Below are positions 40,389 to 52,269 of a DNA stretch of 64,000 nt, piece after piece. The translations under genes and the position numbers were made by a program. Position 1 is the first letter of the stretch; the number at the start of each line of letters is the position of its first letter. The stretch covers positions 310,001-374,000 of the forward strand of contig NW_024104527.1 in NCBI RefSeq assembly GCF_003945595.2, read 5' to 3'. Below the pieces are notes generated by a model. It was not told where the DNA came from, did not search any database, and saw nothing but the letters and a program-made list of their open reading frames with translations. This DNA comes from Pipra filicauda. Lineage: Eukaryota > Chordata > Aves > Passeriformes > Pipridae.

Positions 40389-41355
40389 TACCATCTGTGT
40401 TTTGCTCAGGAGACAACATCTCATGACAAGGGGGCCAGTTGAAGCCATGCCATGGATAGATGCCAGCATGTCACCACATGCATCATGAAAGGGGTGGCAG
40501 ACCAGCTCTCCACAGAGGATCCTCACATATTGAAAGGGCAGGAGGGGGGTTGGAAATACTGCTTTCACCTTAAGCCTCACTGCCCCACTGTTCAGATCCT
40601 GTCAGCACGTGGCCTCCTCACCAGCCCCACCCTCACAGTGTGGTCATGGTTCCACTCCAGGGTCAGGACTCCCCTCATGCCACCATTGCTTCTAGCATGT
40701 TCCTTGCAAGACAGTCAGGATGAGTTAAATAAAGGGGTTGAGGAGCATTTTCTGGGATGGGAACAGTTCAATAACTAAACACAAAAAGAACATACCAGCT
40801 GTAACAGCCCAGCTTGCAGGCAGGTGCCTGTCAGACAGCAAGCACAGAGCCCCGTGCCCAGGCAGGGTGGGCAGCCATGGCCCGGGGTGAGCAGTTGTTG
40901 GCACTACTCATTCCCACACCACTCCCTGCAGTGTGGCACAACCCAGGCACTTGCAGTCCTGGCTCAAGGGACCTCCATAACTCCCACCAGCTGTCTCTGC
41001 TGGCCCAAGCTCACCAGGGCCATGACACCATGTGAGGCGCAGGCCCCAGCCTCTTCTCAGGTAGCGAGTAGTGAGTTTCAATGGGGTCTTCAGCACATCA
41101 CATTTTGAGTTTGTTGGGGGTTTCTTTGTAAGGAGAACATGTCCAGTTCTCTTCAGGTTGACACAATACAGCTCTGGTGCTTCCCAGGTGTCTGCTTTCA
41201 AGCCTTTGCCAGTGGCTTGAACTCTTTCACACTGAAGGCCAAAACATGGTTTCTTGGTGAGTTTTGTGGTGTGTGACCCTGGTTTGGCCACTGCACTCAG
41301 GCAGCCCTCACATCCTAGGGTGTGTGTGAGGGGGGGCTGCTGGCCACACTCCATT

Positions 41356-41750
41356 TCAAAGCTTAAACAAGCCGAAGAAAGTCTTGGATTCCTCAAAATT
41401 AACCAGAGCGATTTTGGAGACATTGACGTGCACACTGTCCATCTTCCTGAGACTGAATAGAGCCCCCAGGTTGCTTTTCCGGGCCCACGTCCTGTGACCC
41501 GTGCAGTAGTTGATGCCTTTGTCCTCCATCAGCACGTAGCTGCCGGGGGAGCTCGGGTTTCTCTTGTAGACAATGTGTGTGAGCACCTGGCTGTCGCAGA
41601 CATTGCCCCGGAACAGCACGTTGGAGTACACGAAGTACAGCCCGGTCTCATTGATGACAAGCCCCCGGTCACGGTACTGAATGTCACTGGTGTAGGCATG
41701 GCCAGAGATGGGCTCCCACTCTAGAGGGAGGCCTTGCTGGGATGGGCTCC
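41356..41750 (-). CDS. FASLG: FASLG coding exon 4 (TNF homology domain and stop)
   Basis: Acceptor CCTTCCAG at 41751-41752 follows a T-rich tract. The exon carries nearly the whole TNF homology domain: LPLEWE, GLVINETGLYFVYS, the two cysteines, WARKSNLGALF, VHVNVSKIALVNFEES and the terminal TFFGLFKL, then the stop at 41356-41358. Confidence 0.97.
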
Positions 41751-44249
41751 CTGGAAGGCGAATCAAGAAGGAAAAAAAAAGGGGTGGTAAAGTACAACAG
41801 TTGTGTGGGGTTTTTTCCCATCAAGTCACACCCCACGTCACAAGTCTACCCTTCTCCAAGCCCTTGACTGCAGCCCACCCTGACCTGGCACCTCATCAAC
41901 ACCAGCCCCTTGTGACAGCTTCTGCCCCACACACCCCAGAGGCAAGCCAAAAACAGGCCTCGCTGAGAAGTCTGAATGAGGGGGAGGTTTTGTCTGTGGA
42001 GCAACTTTCCACCATCAGAGCACACGTTTTCCAAGGAAAATAGGAAGGTCTGTGTGAGGTGGGCTCCTCACAACTACAACCATGACACCCTCTCAGTACA
42101 ATTACATCTGCCCTGTCTCCTGCTCCCGAATCCTCCTGGTCCCTCAGCACATACCTGTTAAGTGTGCTGCCTTTCTTTCTTTTTTCATTGACTCCTTCTG
42201 CCCTGCACAAAAATAGAGAAGACATTAGCCATGTGCCCAGAGTGCAGGAGGGAACCAGCCACAAAGTTGTCACTTGAGACCCTGCAAACCACCCCTCTGG
42301 CCAGGCAGACTGTCCTCAGGGAGGCAGAGCACAGCTGGGAAAACTCTGCCTTTCCTGGGGGCCTTGGCTTCCCTTGGACAGGTGGGCCAGTTACACCAAC
42401 TCAGTATGTGGATCCCACCCACTTCATCCTTCCCTTCTTATCAGCATCTGCTTCGTGTCCTCTAATTTTAGAAGCAGCCTCTTCTTTCCTCAAGCCAATT
42501 AAATTTTTCTATCCTCTCCCTTTTCTTCTTTACACTATTTCCCTGTTTCTATTTATTTATTCATCCCCTCAAGAAATTCAGGGTTACTACTTTTGTTTGG
42601 CTTCTGCTAAAGAAGTTTTTGATCACAGCATTGAGCATCCAGCTAAAATAGTTCCTCTTTCCCTAAAGTGGAAAATTTATTGATATGGGAGTTGATGGGA
42701 ATCAGGACTGCCCTTTCCAGAGAATTTTGCTATTTCCAAATTTGTTTGCATTCAGTATCAGAACAAATTTGGAAAGAAATTAACTTTTCTACTAACCAAA
42801 ATCCTCAAAGGGAGAAAATAAAATAAAACCTTTCAAATCTAGCAAAAATTGTCAAGAGAGCTGAAAAGCTCTTTAAGACCTGACCATCATTAAGAAGGAT
42901 ATCCTCACTGACAACATTAGCATGGAATGCAAATGAAAAAATAATAGTTTGGAAGACCAAAATATGATTTTTAAATTGTTCCATTGAAATTGAAACTCCT
43001 TTTTTACCTAAGTGAAATCTAGAAAGATTGTCAGGTTGTTGTAGAATGTTTCAATTTCACTGAAATTACATTTCTAAGAGAAAAACTCTCTACATATAAT
43101 CAAATGTTTCTCAACTAGCTTTGTACCAAAAGAATTTAGGAAAAAAATAAGGTGTGCTTTCAAGGGTGGGAGTTAATTCCTCACTCCAAAGAAGACAGAC
43201 CTCTCTACTTCCTCCCAGAATCTTCTAAGAGTAAGGAGAGAAAGAAGTAACACATCCAGTGCCCATTTCCTTTCTCCTTCACTCATGTTGTTGCTCTGTG
43301 TTGGGGCAGCCAGATTCTCCCTTTCACAGCAGAGTACTCCTAGTACCATTGTCACATTGGGAATGGGAGGCCCCAGGAACCTGTGGCTGACACCTCTGAG
43401 CAGTCCAGCGGGGAGGTTGCAGGACTACATCCTCACAGCCTTGAGATAAAGCTCTTTGTCCAGCCAAGCAAGAGAAATCAGCACTCTCAGAGCATCAAGC
43501 TGTGACCCCTGATGAGGAAAGAGTTTGACAGGAACACTCACACCTACTAACACAGGAGTTCCTCCTCCAAGCACATCCACTCACCTATGAGTTTCTCCAG
43601 AGCTGGAGGGATGTGTTCAGCGCTGGCAGACTGTCAAAAGAGAAGAATGACACTGTCTTAGAATGAGAGCATAAGCAGTCAAAGACTGTCTTTAACAGTG
43701 GCAAATTCTGGGTGCTCACTGGGAGCTGTAAAGTGCTAAGAAATATACAGGGAGAGACCTCATAGCACTCAGGAACACGAACACATCCAGGTACATCAGT
43801 CACCAACCGAGCAGTCCCTCACAGTAATAAGCAACTTCACTTACTCTGTCACGGCAGACACTGAAGTAGCACCATCCTGTCCCTTGGGGAGCTTTGTGCC
43901 ACCTGAGCATTTCAGACACAATTTCAAGTTTTTCCTTTTCCCTCTTTCCCCAGGGACGTGTGACCAGCCAGGCAAACCTCACCTCTCTGAGTTCAGCCAG
44001 TTCCTTCTCCAGGTGAAAAATTCGAAACATGCTCAGCCCCATTCCAGCGAAGGCCAGCAGGAGCAGCAAGTAGATCACCAGGAAGTCGAAGCCCCTCCTT
44101 TCCCTGTTTTTCCCTGGCTTTTTCCTCCGGTCCGGTACTGGTGGTGGGAAAGGAGCAACAGGGGGTGCCGAGGGGCAGGAAGTACTTGATTCAGCACAGC
44201 CATCCACCCAAAAAATCTGGGGGTACCCGTAGTTCAAGTTCTGCTGCAT
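41356..44249 (-). CDS. FASLG: Fas ligand (TNFSF6), complete, 4 exons
   Basis: Type II membrane cytokine of the TNF superfamily. It binds FAS on target cells and triggers caspase-dependent death, acting at the surface of T and NK cells or as a shed trimer. CDS joins 44249-43983, 43630-43585, 42202-42155 and 41750-41356, giving 251 residues with phases 0, 1, 1 and GT-AG borders throughout. Residues 1-53 are cytosolic, with a tyrosine-rich start (MQQNLNYGYPQIFW) and a short proline-rich stretch (26-39). A basic patch follows (41-52), then a membrane segment (about 54-75) and a stalk (76-120). The TNF homology domain covers about 127-251, with GLYFVYS, a probable disulfide pair C172/C203, NXS/T sites at N154 and N230, and the FasL-type C-terminus FFGLFKL. 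The start at 44249 is chosen because it aligns with the mammalian N-terminus; in-frame ATGs lie upstream. It is about 30 residues shorter than human FasL, mainly in the proline-rich part. It lies in tandem downstream of SUCO. Confidence 0.96.
42155..42202 (-). CDS. FASLG: FASLG coding exon 3 (stalk, 48 bp)
   Basis: Lies between acceptor TTTGTGCAG and donor GTATGT. It completes a split glycine codon, encodes QKESMKKERKAAHLT, and ends with one base of another glycine codon. The KKE-RKxAHLTG signature is the FasL stalk just before the TNF homology domain, the region where mammalian FasL is cut by metalloproteases. Confidence 0.93.
43585..43630 (-). CDS. FASLG: FASLG coding exon 2 (stalk, 46 bp)
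   Basis: A tiny exon between a TTGACAG acceptor and a GTGAGT donor. It encodes SASAEHIPPALEKLI plus one base of a glycine codon. The 46-bp length, the phase and the LEK(L/Q)I ending match what I know of the mammalian exon. It is too short to be found as an ORF. Confidence 0.93.
43983..44249 (-). CDS. FASLG: FASLG coding exon 1 (cytosolic tail, membrane segment, start of stalk)
   Basis: 267 bp, 89 codons, ending in phase 0 after ELRE, followed by the donor GTGAGG. It encodes the proline-rich cytosolic tail, the hydrophobic run LVIYLLLLLAFAGMGLSMF and the juxtamembrane FHLEKELAELRE, which closely resembles the mammalian protein. Reading continues open past the donor, so an ORF-only view would give a false longer product. 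Confidence 0.95.
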
Positions 44250-44378
44250 GGCCGGGAGCGGGATGGGCTGGACACGCTTGGTGTGGTCCTCCATATGGCA
44301 GCCAAAAACTGCCGGGGTTGTCCCAGCCTGAGCCCTGGGGGAGCACCCAGCTCTGCCTTTGTACGCCTGCATCCCTGC

Positions 44379-44600
44379 ATCCGGTGAACACCCGGCTCAG
44401 ATGCTGCGACTCTCTGAAAGCCTCAAGCACCGACAGCAAACCCCAAAGAGCTTCCGCCCTCGGCTGCAGGCTCGGGACACGAACCTGCTCCTCCCCCGCC
44501 AGGCAGCAGGACCAGCCCGCGGGGCTCGGGAGCCGAACGCGTTCCCGCAGCCACGGGCTGGAGGTACGAGGGCTGCGCTGCCAGTCCGGGGCTGAGTGAT
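44379..44600. promoter_or_regulatory. CpG-dense block at the 5' side of FASLG
   Basis: About 20 CpG dinucleotides fall in roughly 220 bp of GC-rich sequence, 130-350 bp upstream of the FASLG start codon. The surrounding intergenic DNA is CpG-poor. The position suggests a CpG-island-type promoter or 5' UTR for FASLG. I could not identify a TATA box or transcription start. Confidence 0.45.
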
Positions 44601-47600
44601 AGCTCATACCCACCACCAGCCACTCTTTCCAGCAGCCCACTCAGACAGAGGCAGCTGCTTTTCCGCTGAGGTGTCCTAGACCACAAGCAGTGCAAAGGGA
44701 ACGACAAAACCTCTGGCAGAGGGCAGAGATAGAGCTGATGACTTCTGCCCTCAGCAGGATGAGGAACCAATGCCAAGTGCAGCTGTTGAGTGCTAGGGAG
44801 TCACTTCATTTCACACAGGGCAAATTCCTTACCACTGTCCGTTTTGCATCCGACCTTTTCCTTGGCTGTTTCACAGGGCATGGATCCTGAGGCACAGAAC
44901 ATGGTCACAGACACCATCCCACTGTAACAAAAACCAATCTATGTCAGAAGAGGAGGACACAGTGAGTGCTGCAGCCCAAACAGCCCCAGCATTACCAGCC
45001 CAAACAGAGCTCGGTGGGCTGCCCTCACCCCCGCTGATCCACCGGGGCACCAGCCAGGCTGAACCAGATGACTGCTGTAATGCGGGGAACACACAGTACC
45101 TTGGGGCACAAGCAGGCTCTTCTGACAGCTTCTGCTGCCCCTCATGCCTTTGCAAATACTATCTCCAATCCCACAGTCTAACCTGAAGAAGCCTCACAGA
45201 GGGAAGGGCTTTTTCATCATCTCTCCAGGTCAGTGCTGAGCACTGCAGCAGGATCGAACCTGGCTGGGTATCTCGTGACTAATGCCAGGGGCAGACACAG
45301 TGCCACTCATCTTTGTAGAATTTCTCTTGCCTTTCAAGAAATCATCCAGAATCCAGGCTATGCTGCAAGGACCAGCACTTATAAGAGCTCATTACAAAAT
45401 CCTAATGAAGAGAGACAGGGACATTTCCATTCCTCATTGACCGCAGATTTCTGAGTGGTGACAATGAGAATTTCCTGAAGATTTACAGGTGCACACGAGT
45501 GATTATAAACAGTTTGTTCTGGCATTTTACAGAAGTGTGTATTTGTATAGTAGTGTTAAAAAACTAAAATGTTTGATACAAGAACAAACTGGAGATTTGT
45601 GGCTGAAGGAAGCAATCCCAACACACAGGCTTTGATCTTGAACATCAAAACTGGGATCTGAGAAGGGCACACTTAAATAATGTATGTACACTTGTTTCTC
45701 CAAAACGAGGGCTCAGCTCTGCCTCCAACCACACCAATAAATCAAATGTGCTGTCAAAGCCATGCCTGCACCACCACACACCCCGCTGCTTTTTGAAGAT
45801 GTTCACCACAGCCCTTTGCTGCAGCAGCAATGTGCAGCAAAAGAGGTTTCAACAACCCCAACTGGCTCTTCCTTGCACTTCTAGGTTTCTGACACAAAAG
45901 ACACAAAGCAACATAAATCCAACTCCAACAGTTCAAGCTGGGTTATGCCTACCCTCTCTCAGGCCCCCCGAGCAGCATTCCCCAGCCAGCCCAAGGACAG
46001 GTCCCCATCCACTCTCATGACCATTACAAGAGAGTGTCACACAGTGGCTTTGCCTGGAGATGATCCATTCCCAAGTTTTTCCCTGGCACCATGTTTAATG
46101 CCAACATCTTATCCCAGTGGGATTGAGAGCACAGTAGCAGTTTCCCTTAAACGTCAGAAGGGCTCTTATTTCTCACCCACTGCTTCCTATTTTCACAGAG
46201 ATGCTTTTTTTAATAGGTGGGTGAGAGGGACAGACAATGAAATCAGCTAAAGCCATTTCAGCTGCATCTTTGCTTTTTAATGCTCCAGTCAAGAGCCTGC
46301 TGATACCACGTCATGGCAAGCCAATGCTCACAGATATTTTACCATCAAAGGACTGTGTTTGGTGCACAACATTCTTTCAGGGACCTCTCCCTTCCTCACA
46401 CACTGTACTGTGCTGGTGCTGCTGTCACACTCCGTTTTCCCTGTCACCAGCTTCGCTATCACCAAGATGACAGAGTCACAGAGCAGTTGGTGTTGATTTA
46501 GACAAGGTTAAGCCTTCCTAAAATATGGGACAAGGACAGGTAGGTAGGAAAGGAGGGCATAAGAAGGACAAAAAGGGTATCAGATTTTTCCATCTGCCTC
46601 CCTATCCCCCTCTTCAGCGTCTGCAAGATGCATTCTCTGTTTCCAGCAGCCTTATTATGTCATTGGAACAGAAAAGAGTATTTTCAAAGGGAAACACCTT
46701 CCAGAGGCTTTATCAGAGAATTGTCCCTCTCTGCCAAACCAACGAAAAACATGATACAGACTGAAGAAAAGGATTTGCTCAGAAGAACACTCTCTATCCC
46801 CACTTCACTCCCAGAGGAGACATGGGAGCTTTTAGTAACAATACACATAACTGTACTAAAGTTTATGTTGACAGCAGAGAATCAGCCAGTTACAAGTTTG
46901 TATCAGCAGATTTAGGGACAAAGGGATGACTTGCCTGAAATATCCCAAAGAAAGCAGGACTTGAACAATGATCCAGATCTAACACTTGACAGAAGATGAA
47001 ACAAAACCAACTTAAGTGTGAACCTCTGTGTAGGAGAGGCTCTCATCATGTTTTGGACAGAGTCTGTCTGAAAGCGATTAACAAATGTTTCCTATTACGC
47101 TAATGACTAGTGGAAATGCCAAAAAGCAACTCCTGAAAGCCCACCAGCCTGCATAAATTACACCCAAGAGGAAGTTGAGACTCATTCACATTCAAAAAAC
47201 AGTATTCAAAACCATGAGGACAGGGAATTGTGTCAGAAGAAAAGTCTAGAAACAAAGACTTCAAATCAAGCTCTTTAGGTAGAAAATATCATATTAGAAA
47301 GAAAACAATTCTGAAACTGAGGCTCCTCAGATGGACATGAGCTCCCAGTAGGGAAAGCCCACGGGTTCCCATAAGCTCCCCCATGAGAGCTCACAAACAG
47401 CACCAGACAGCTACAGACAGTCTTGGAACCCACTTCCAAGTCTATGTTTAACTTTGGAGAGGCTCTGGAAGAAGTTGCAGTAACTGCTGGATAGCAAAGG
47501 GATTCAACTCTGTGCATTGAAGAGCAGATTGGCAGGGAGGGATGGACAGTGTGTGGAAAACCTGTATAAACAGGGACAATTTCCAACAGCAGAGTGCTCT

Positions 47601-50600
47601 TGAATCTCACAGAATAAAAACCTTCCCAGAGAGCCACAGCTGAAGGAGTTCCAACAAAAAAAAAAAAAGGACATGGATTTTTGACTGAACATTAGCATGG
47701 ATGCTTGTAAGAGCTGCCTCCAAAGGGAGAGGATCTTCATCTACTGAAGCCTTGGAGAGGCATGGAAGACATTTGAACTCACTCAGCCTTTGCAGTTGGT
47801 GCTGACGTCTTCGGGTCGTTTCTTTATTACATGCTTTTTTAACAGTTTGGTTTCCCAGATGAGGGTGACGCTTTTCATTTCCTCAGTGACTGCTCTCCTT
47901 GCTAGAAGCATTTACAGCACATGTAAAGCCATGTCTTGGTGCCAAAAGCTCATAGGGGGGACATTCGGATACTCACACTTGAGCAGGTTTCAAAATCCAC
48001 TGCTAACAGCTCAGGACTGGTGTTGCAGTGCTTAATACATCCCTCTTCCAGTGAGCAAGGGGCTTTGTCCTCTCCTTCACCATGATCCCAACAAGCAGAC
48101 AGCAGCCCTGAATTCAGCAAAAGAGGTACAGGGCTCTGTCTCAAGGTGGGAGAGAATCCAAGGAGCCAAAGCAACTGAGAAAAAGAGGAATAATTAAAAT
48201 ATTACTCTGTTGCTTTCATTTCTTTTGAACAAGGAAATGAGGTATAGTGGTTATGAGGTAACGGGATCTATTCTGAGAAACAGAAGCAGGTCGTTTCATA
48301 TGATACAATAGCTTAGTTATGGGAGAAAATGTAATGAGGTGCTGTGGTCACTTAGAGGTTGTGAGGAAGACCAAGGAGAACGTGCAGATGCTGATTTCCC
48401 GTCTCCTCCCCAGTGACGGCTGAGAACTGCGTTCACAAGCTCTTCAGTAGGGTCTGTGCCCTGCTACAGGTTCTCAGCCTTTGCCCTGAAAAACACCAGC
48501 TGGCTCTGCTGGCCAATGTGGCCTAGTTGGTATTTGACAATTTCGTTTTCTTGGGAGCAGCCTCAGCCCATAAAAAAACAAACAAAAACCCCCAAACCAG
48601 CCAACCAGCAACAACAAAAAAACCAACAAAATCCCCCAAGACCTACATCGAGATCTTCACTGAGTCCACCAGGATCATACCTCAGCTCCAGGTCACTCAG
48701 CAAATTCAGGTCCTCCAGCATGGGTTTCATGACAGAGAGCCCAGCAGCAGGTATGCCCATCTCATTACACAGCACAGATATCAGCTGACTTCCCAAAACC
48801 CTGAGGGACCTTCAGCTGACTTTTCTGGGATTTAACTTTGAGCTACAGGTGGTTTCATGAGCAGTCTATACAACCTTTATGTTCCAGCAGTAACTGTGTC
48901 AAATTATGACTAACAGAAGATTCATTACCTGCTTTAAGTTATTTTTCTGGGAGAAAAGAAATAGACAGGGATTCTTGTTTGCTGCGAGTCTGTGGAGGGC
49001 CTGGCAGCTGGATGTAGGCTCTGACCACATCTAACAAAGGAAAAACAAGCCTCAGGGTGGTAAACATTTTCCATCTCTAGATCCACAAAGTGCAGATACT
49101 AACTTCCTCTCTATTCCCTACCAAAAGTTGTACTGCTGATGTGAGTGTTACTGGGTGATGCCACTGGAAAGCAGCACAGGTGAGACCAGTTGCAGCTCCC
49201 AGGCCACGTGTCCAATGTGAGACAGCAGCAAGGCAGCAGGAAGCTCCTTGGAAACTTCCTTCAAAATTACTATCCTTAAATTAGAGAAGGGATAAGTAAG
49301 AAAGATTCATTTCGGCACCCTTTCCTAAACTAAAGCATTTTCTCTAGAGAAGCTCTGGGGACATAGATCATCTCTGAGCTCTCACAAACCACAGCGATGT
49401 CTCCCGCAGCACCCAGTGCTGTTTGACACTTCGGGTTTCCAGATGAGCCACCCGGTGCCTGCTCACAGCAGTTTGTGGTCAGGGCTCTACACTTTAATTG
49501 TTCCAGATCAAGTGGAACATGTTTGTACCCAATTAAGCAAAGCATGCTAAGCTGTTCCATCTTGCTTCATCTCGTGTTGTAACTTGGCAAAAGCAGAAGC
49601 CACACAGAGACACCTTAGACTTGAGTTCTCTACTTACAACACCAACCAACTGATAGAGTTTCCATATTTAAAAAATATTGGTTTTCCTCTCTTGATACCT
49701 AATGTATATAACCTAGATGCCTTCTTCTGGCAACCACAGCTGGTAATTCACTTACACAAGGTGTATGTTCGTGATTATCCATCCCCCTGAGGAAACCTCT
49801 GCATTCTGTAGGTATTTTTTGACCACGGGCTCCAGACCTGCCCGAGGTCTGAAGGACACCATCCTCACTCAGCACACACACACTGGCTTCTTAGTATTTT
49901 ACATGAGCAGCTGTCCAATCTCAGTATGTAATATCACAAGATGGACTAGCTCCTCCCCTATTTAAGTATCCACATCACCAGAGGAATTCATTCAGATTTA
50001 ACGACTGTCTTCATTAGAAACTATTTTTCCCTATATAAAGATTATAACCAATTTGAGACCTGATTCCACCAAAGAATCAGATTTTGAAAGCTAGATTGCA
50101 TGACATTAATACAACCGAAAGTAAAAAATTACTCAAGAGCCCACATGAAAGGACAACATTAAGCAGTAAGAACATGATATTGAGAGTCCTTTTTTAAAAC
50201 AGTGGTTACAGATACTTAAAAGCAGGAAGTCAGCAGAAGGTGGAAGCTGTGGTTCAATCTCCAATCTCCTGCCAAAGCACACACACTTGAGTCTGCAAAA
50301 GCACAATCAGCTCTGTAGGTTCCTTCAGATGTGTTATTCCCATGGCACTTTTCCTGTTCATTACAGGACAAGCTTTATCCCTGATACTCTTCCACAGAAT
50401 GCAGCAACTCCTTAGATCTAAGTCATGCCCAGTGCTTAAAATGTACAGAGAGCACAGGGTATTAAAGGATTGGTTTAGAAGGCATTTGGTTTGACATCTG
50501 AAACTGTTAACTTGGAAATGTGAACATGTGCTTGGAATTTCAACATTGTCAGACTGAAATAGTCAATGGCCTAAACACTGTAAGATCACCAAAAGACTTT

Positions 50601-50672
50601 TGTCCACTGTAGTAAACTGAAAAGAAACAGCTGCACAACCAGCAAAGCCTCCCCCTCCCTGAATGTGCTACT
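44601..50672. other. SUCO-FASLG spacer, no gene seen
   Basis: Holds an A-rich stretch near 48570-48640, a 13-A run near 47655 and a 77-codon minus-strand open frame at 48563-48796 of unknown status. I see no supported exon. FASLG upstream regulatory DNA would be expected in this stretch. Confidence 0.55.
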
Positions 50673-51401
50673 GCTACTGGGAAAGGACCTTCAGATGAGA
50701 CAAGTGGGTGCTATGGTCCAACTATCCCCTACCTGAAGCTACAAACTGGATTGCCAGAAAAAAGAAGAGGCAAATCCTGCAGAAGCAGGATAATCCTTCT
50801 TATCATGCCAGTGTCCTCCCTTACATGATGGCTCTGCTGTGAAGATCCCTCTGGGGAGCATCCAAGACTTGTGACATGTCCCATGACATGATCCACTGAA
50901 AAACTCCCCACCCCAGAGGAAGTACAAGGCATTACCACCTGAGCTTGAAATCTTTGAGGTTTGGGGGTGTGTGTGTGTCTTCTCCCAGCCCCAATGGATC
51001 AAGACTACCACTTGAACCAACAGACGTGGAAGCTGCAACTACCAAGTTTCATTGCTGCATCCAGTGGGTGGTGACTATATATATGTATATATATCTTAGG
51101 ACCCTTATCCTTTCTTTCCCTTTCTCTCCCTTACACATTTTCTTAAGTGTTATTTTTATGCCTTAATATTGCTATGCTTTAATATTGCTGCATCACTATA
51201 GATGTTGGTACCCAAAATGGCAACACACTTGTTTACCTTTGAAACAAAATTGCTCTAAAATAAACCCTGCATATATTTATATACATATATATATATATGT
51301 TTACAAATGCCAACTATTCAGTGTTGTTTCACTCTAATCCACCCCAAAGGATGTATTAACAAGAACCTGGGTTACCCTCCTCTTCTGGGCGGGTCATAAC
51401 A
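50673..51401 (-). mobile_element. Probable solo LTR of an avian endogenous retrovirus
   Basis: Read on the minus strand the element starts TGTTATGACCCGCCCAGAAG at 51401 and ends AGTAGCA at 50673, giving the TG...CA ends of a retroviral LTR. A 4-bp direct repeat (aatg) flanks both ends. The 729-bp body resembles, from memory, an LTR common in songbird genomes. No gag, pol or env frame adjoins it, so it is a solo LTR. It contains an AT-rich near-palindrome (51078-51094) and a GT run. Family name not assigned. Confidence 0.65.
51271..51301. repeat. AT dinucleotide-rich microsatellite
   Basis: ATATATTTATATACATATAT and onward, an imperfect (AT)n run inside the minus-strand LTR. It is flanked by ordinary LTR sequence. 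Confidence 0.8.
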
Positions 51402-52269
51402 AATGTGCAGCCTCATTCTACATTTATCAGCCTAGTATATACCTGCCAGCCTTTGGTTCATAGCAGAGTAAAGATGGGCTGTTTTAAGAATTCAGACATG
51501 TCCAGTTTCAGGTGATTCTTACTGAAGAGAAGAGCCCAGTGGTTGCCTGGGCAATGAAGGTACACAGTTTCCTACAAGTGACATATCAAGAGAAAGGAGT
51601 AAATAAAAGAAGCCCACACCTTCCCCCCAAAAAAACAGCCACTCTCCCCATCCAACCCCCCCTCCCCAGCAAAACCCACACTAAATTGCTTTTTAAGTAA
51701 CAGTGCTATGATGAAGCAGAGAGTCTTGAGACACTCAAGTGAAAAAATCAGTGCTGAAGAGCCTGTGAATTCAGCATTTGGCTGCACACAGTGCTGCTGT
51801 GCTTGACAGAAATAAGTTAGGAGGGAAGGACCAGTAAGAGGCAAACCAAGCTGAAAACTCTGGTTTGAAATAATAAACGACTCCCTAACCTTTTCCTTTC
51901 AGGGCCTTTTATATCTTTCACAAACCTTAGCTCTGAGTATCAAGAGGTCATTTCATGCCGTTGTTCTCACAGAAAGCCACCACGCCCAGGGATCCCCCTG
52001 GGCAAGGTGTGAACTGACCTGCTGGAAACTTATCCAGCAGTTTCACAGGGCCACAATTCCTGAACTTTCAGACAAAGCACAGCTTGGTCTTCAGAATTCA
52101 CCTCCCCCCTTTCTTTCTTTAGATAGACAAACACATCTAGGCTGAGTTTATGAACTCCTTACTAGGGCTGAAGGACCCCAGTCCTAGTCCTAGACTGAAA
52201 ATTAAAGAACAGTCCTTCTCAGACAATTTAAGCCACAAGTTTCATTTTCAAAGGAAAAATGCCAGTAAA

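Noticed and set aside
40908..41435. 175-aa minus-strand open frame overlapping the FASLG stop region
   Set aside because: It is the FASLG 3' UTR and end of exon 4 read in the wrong frame.
44191..44640. 149-aa minus-strand frame covering the FASLG 5' region
   Set aside because: Different register from the true FASLG exon 1. Its length comes from the CpG-rich, stop-poor sequence.
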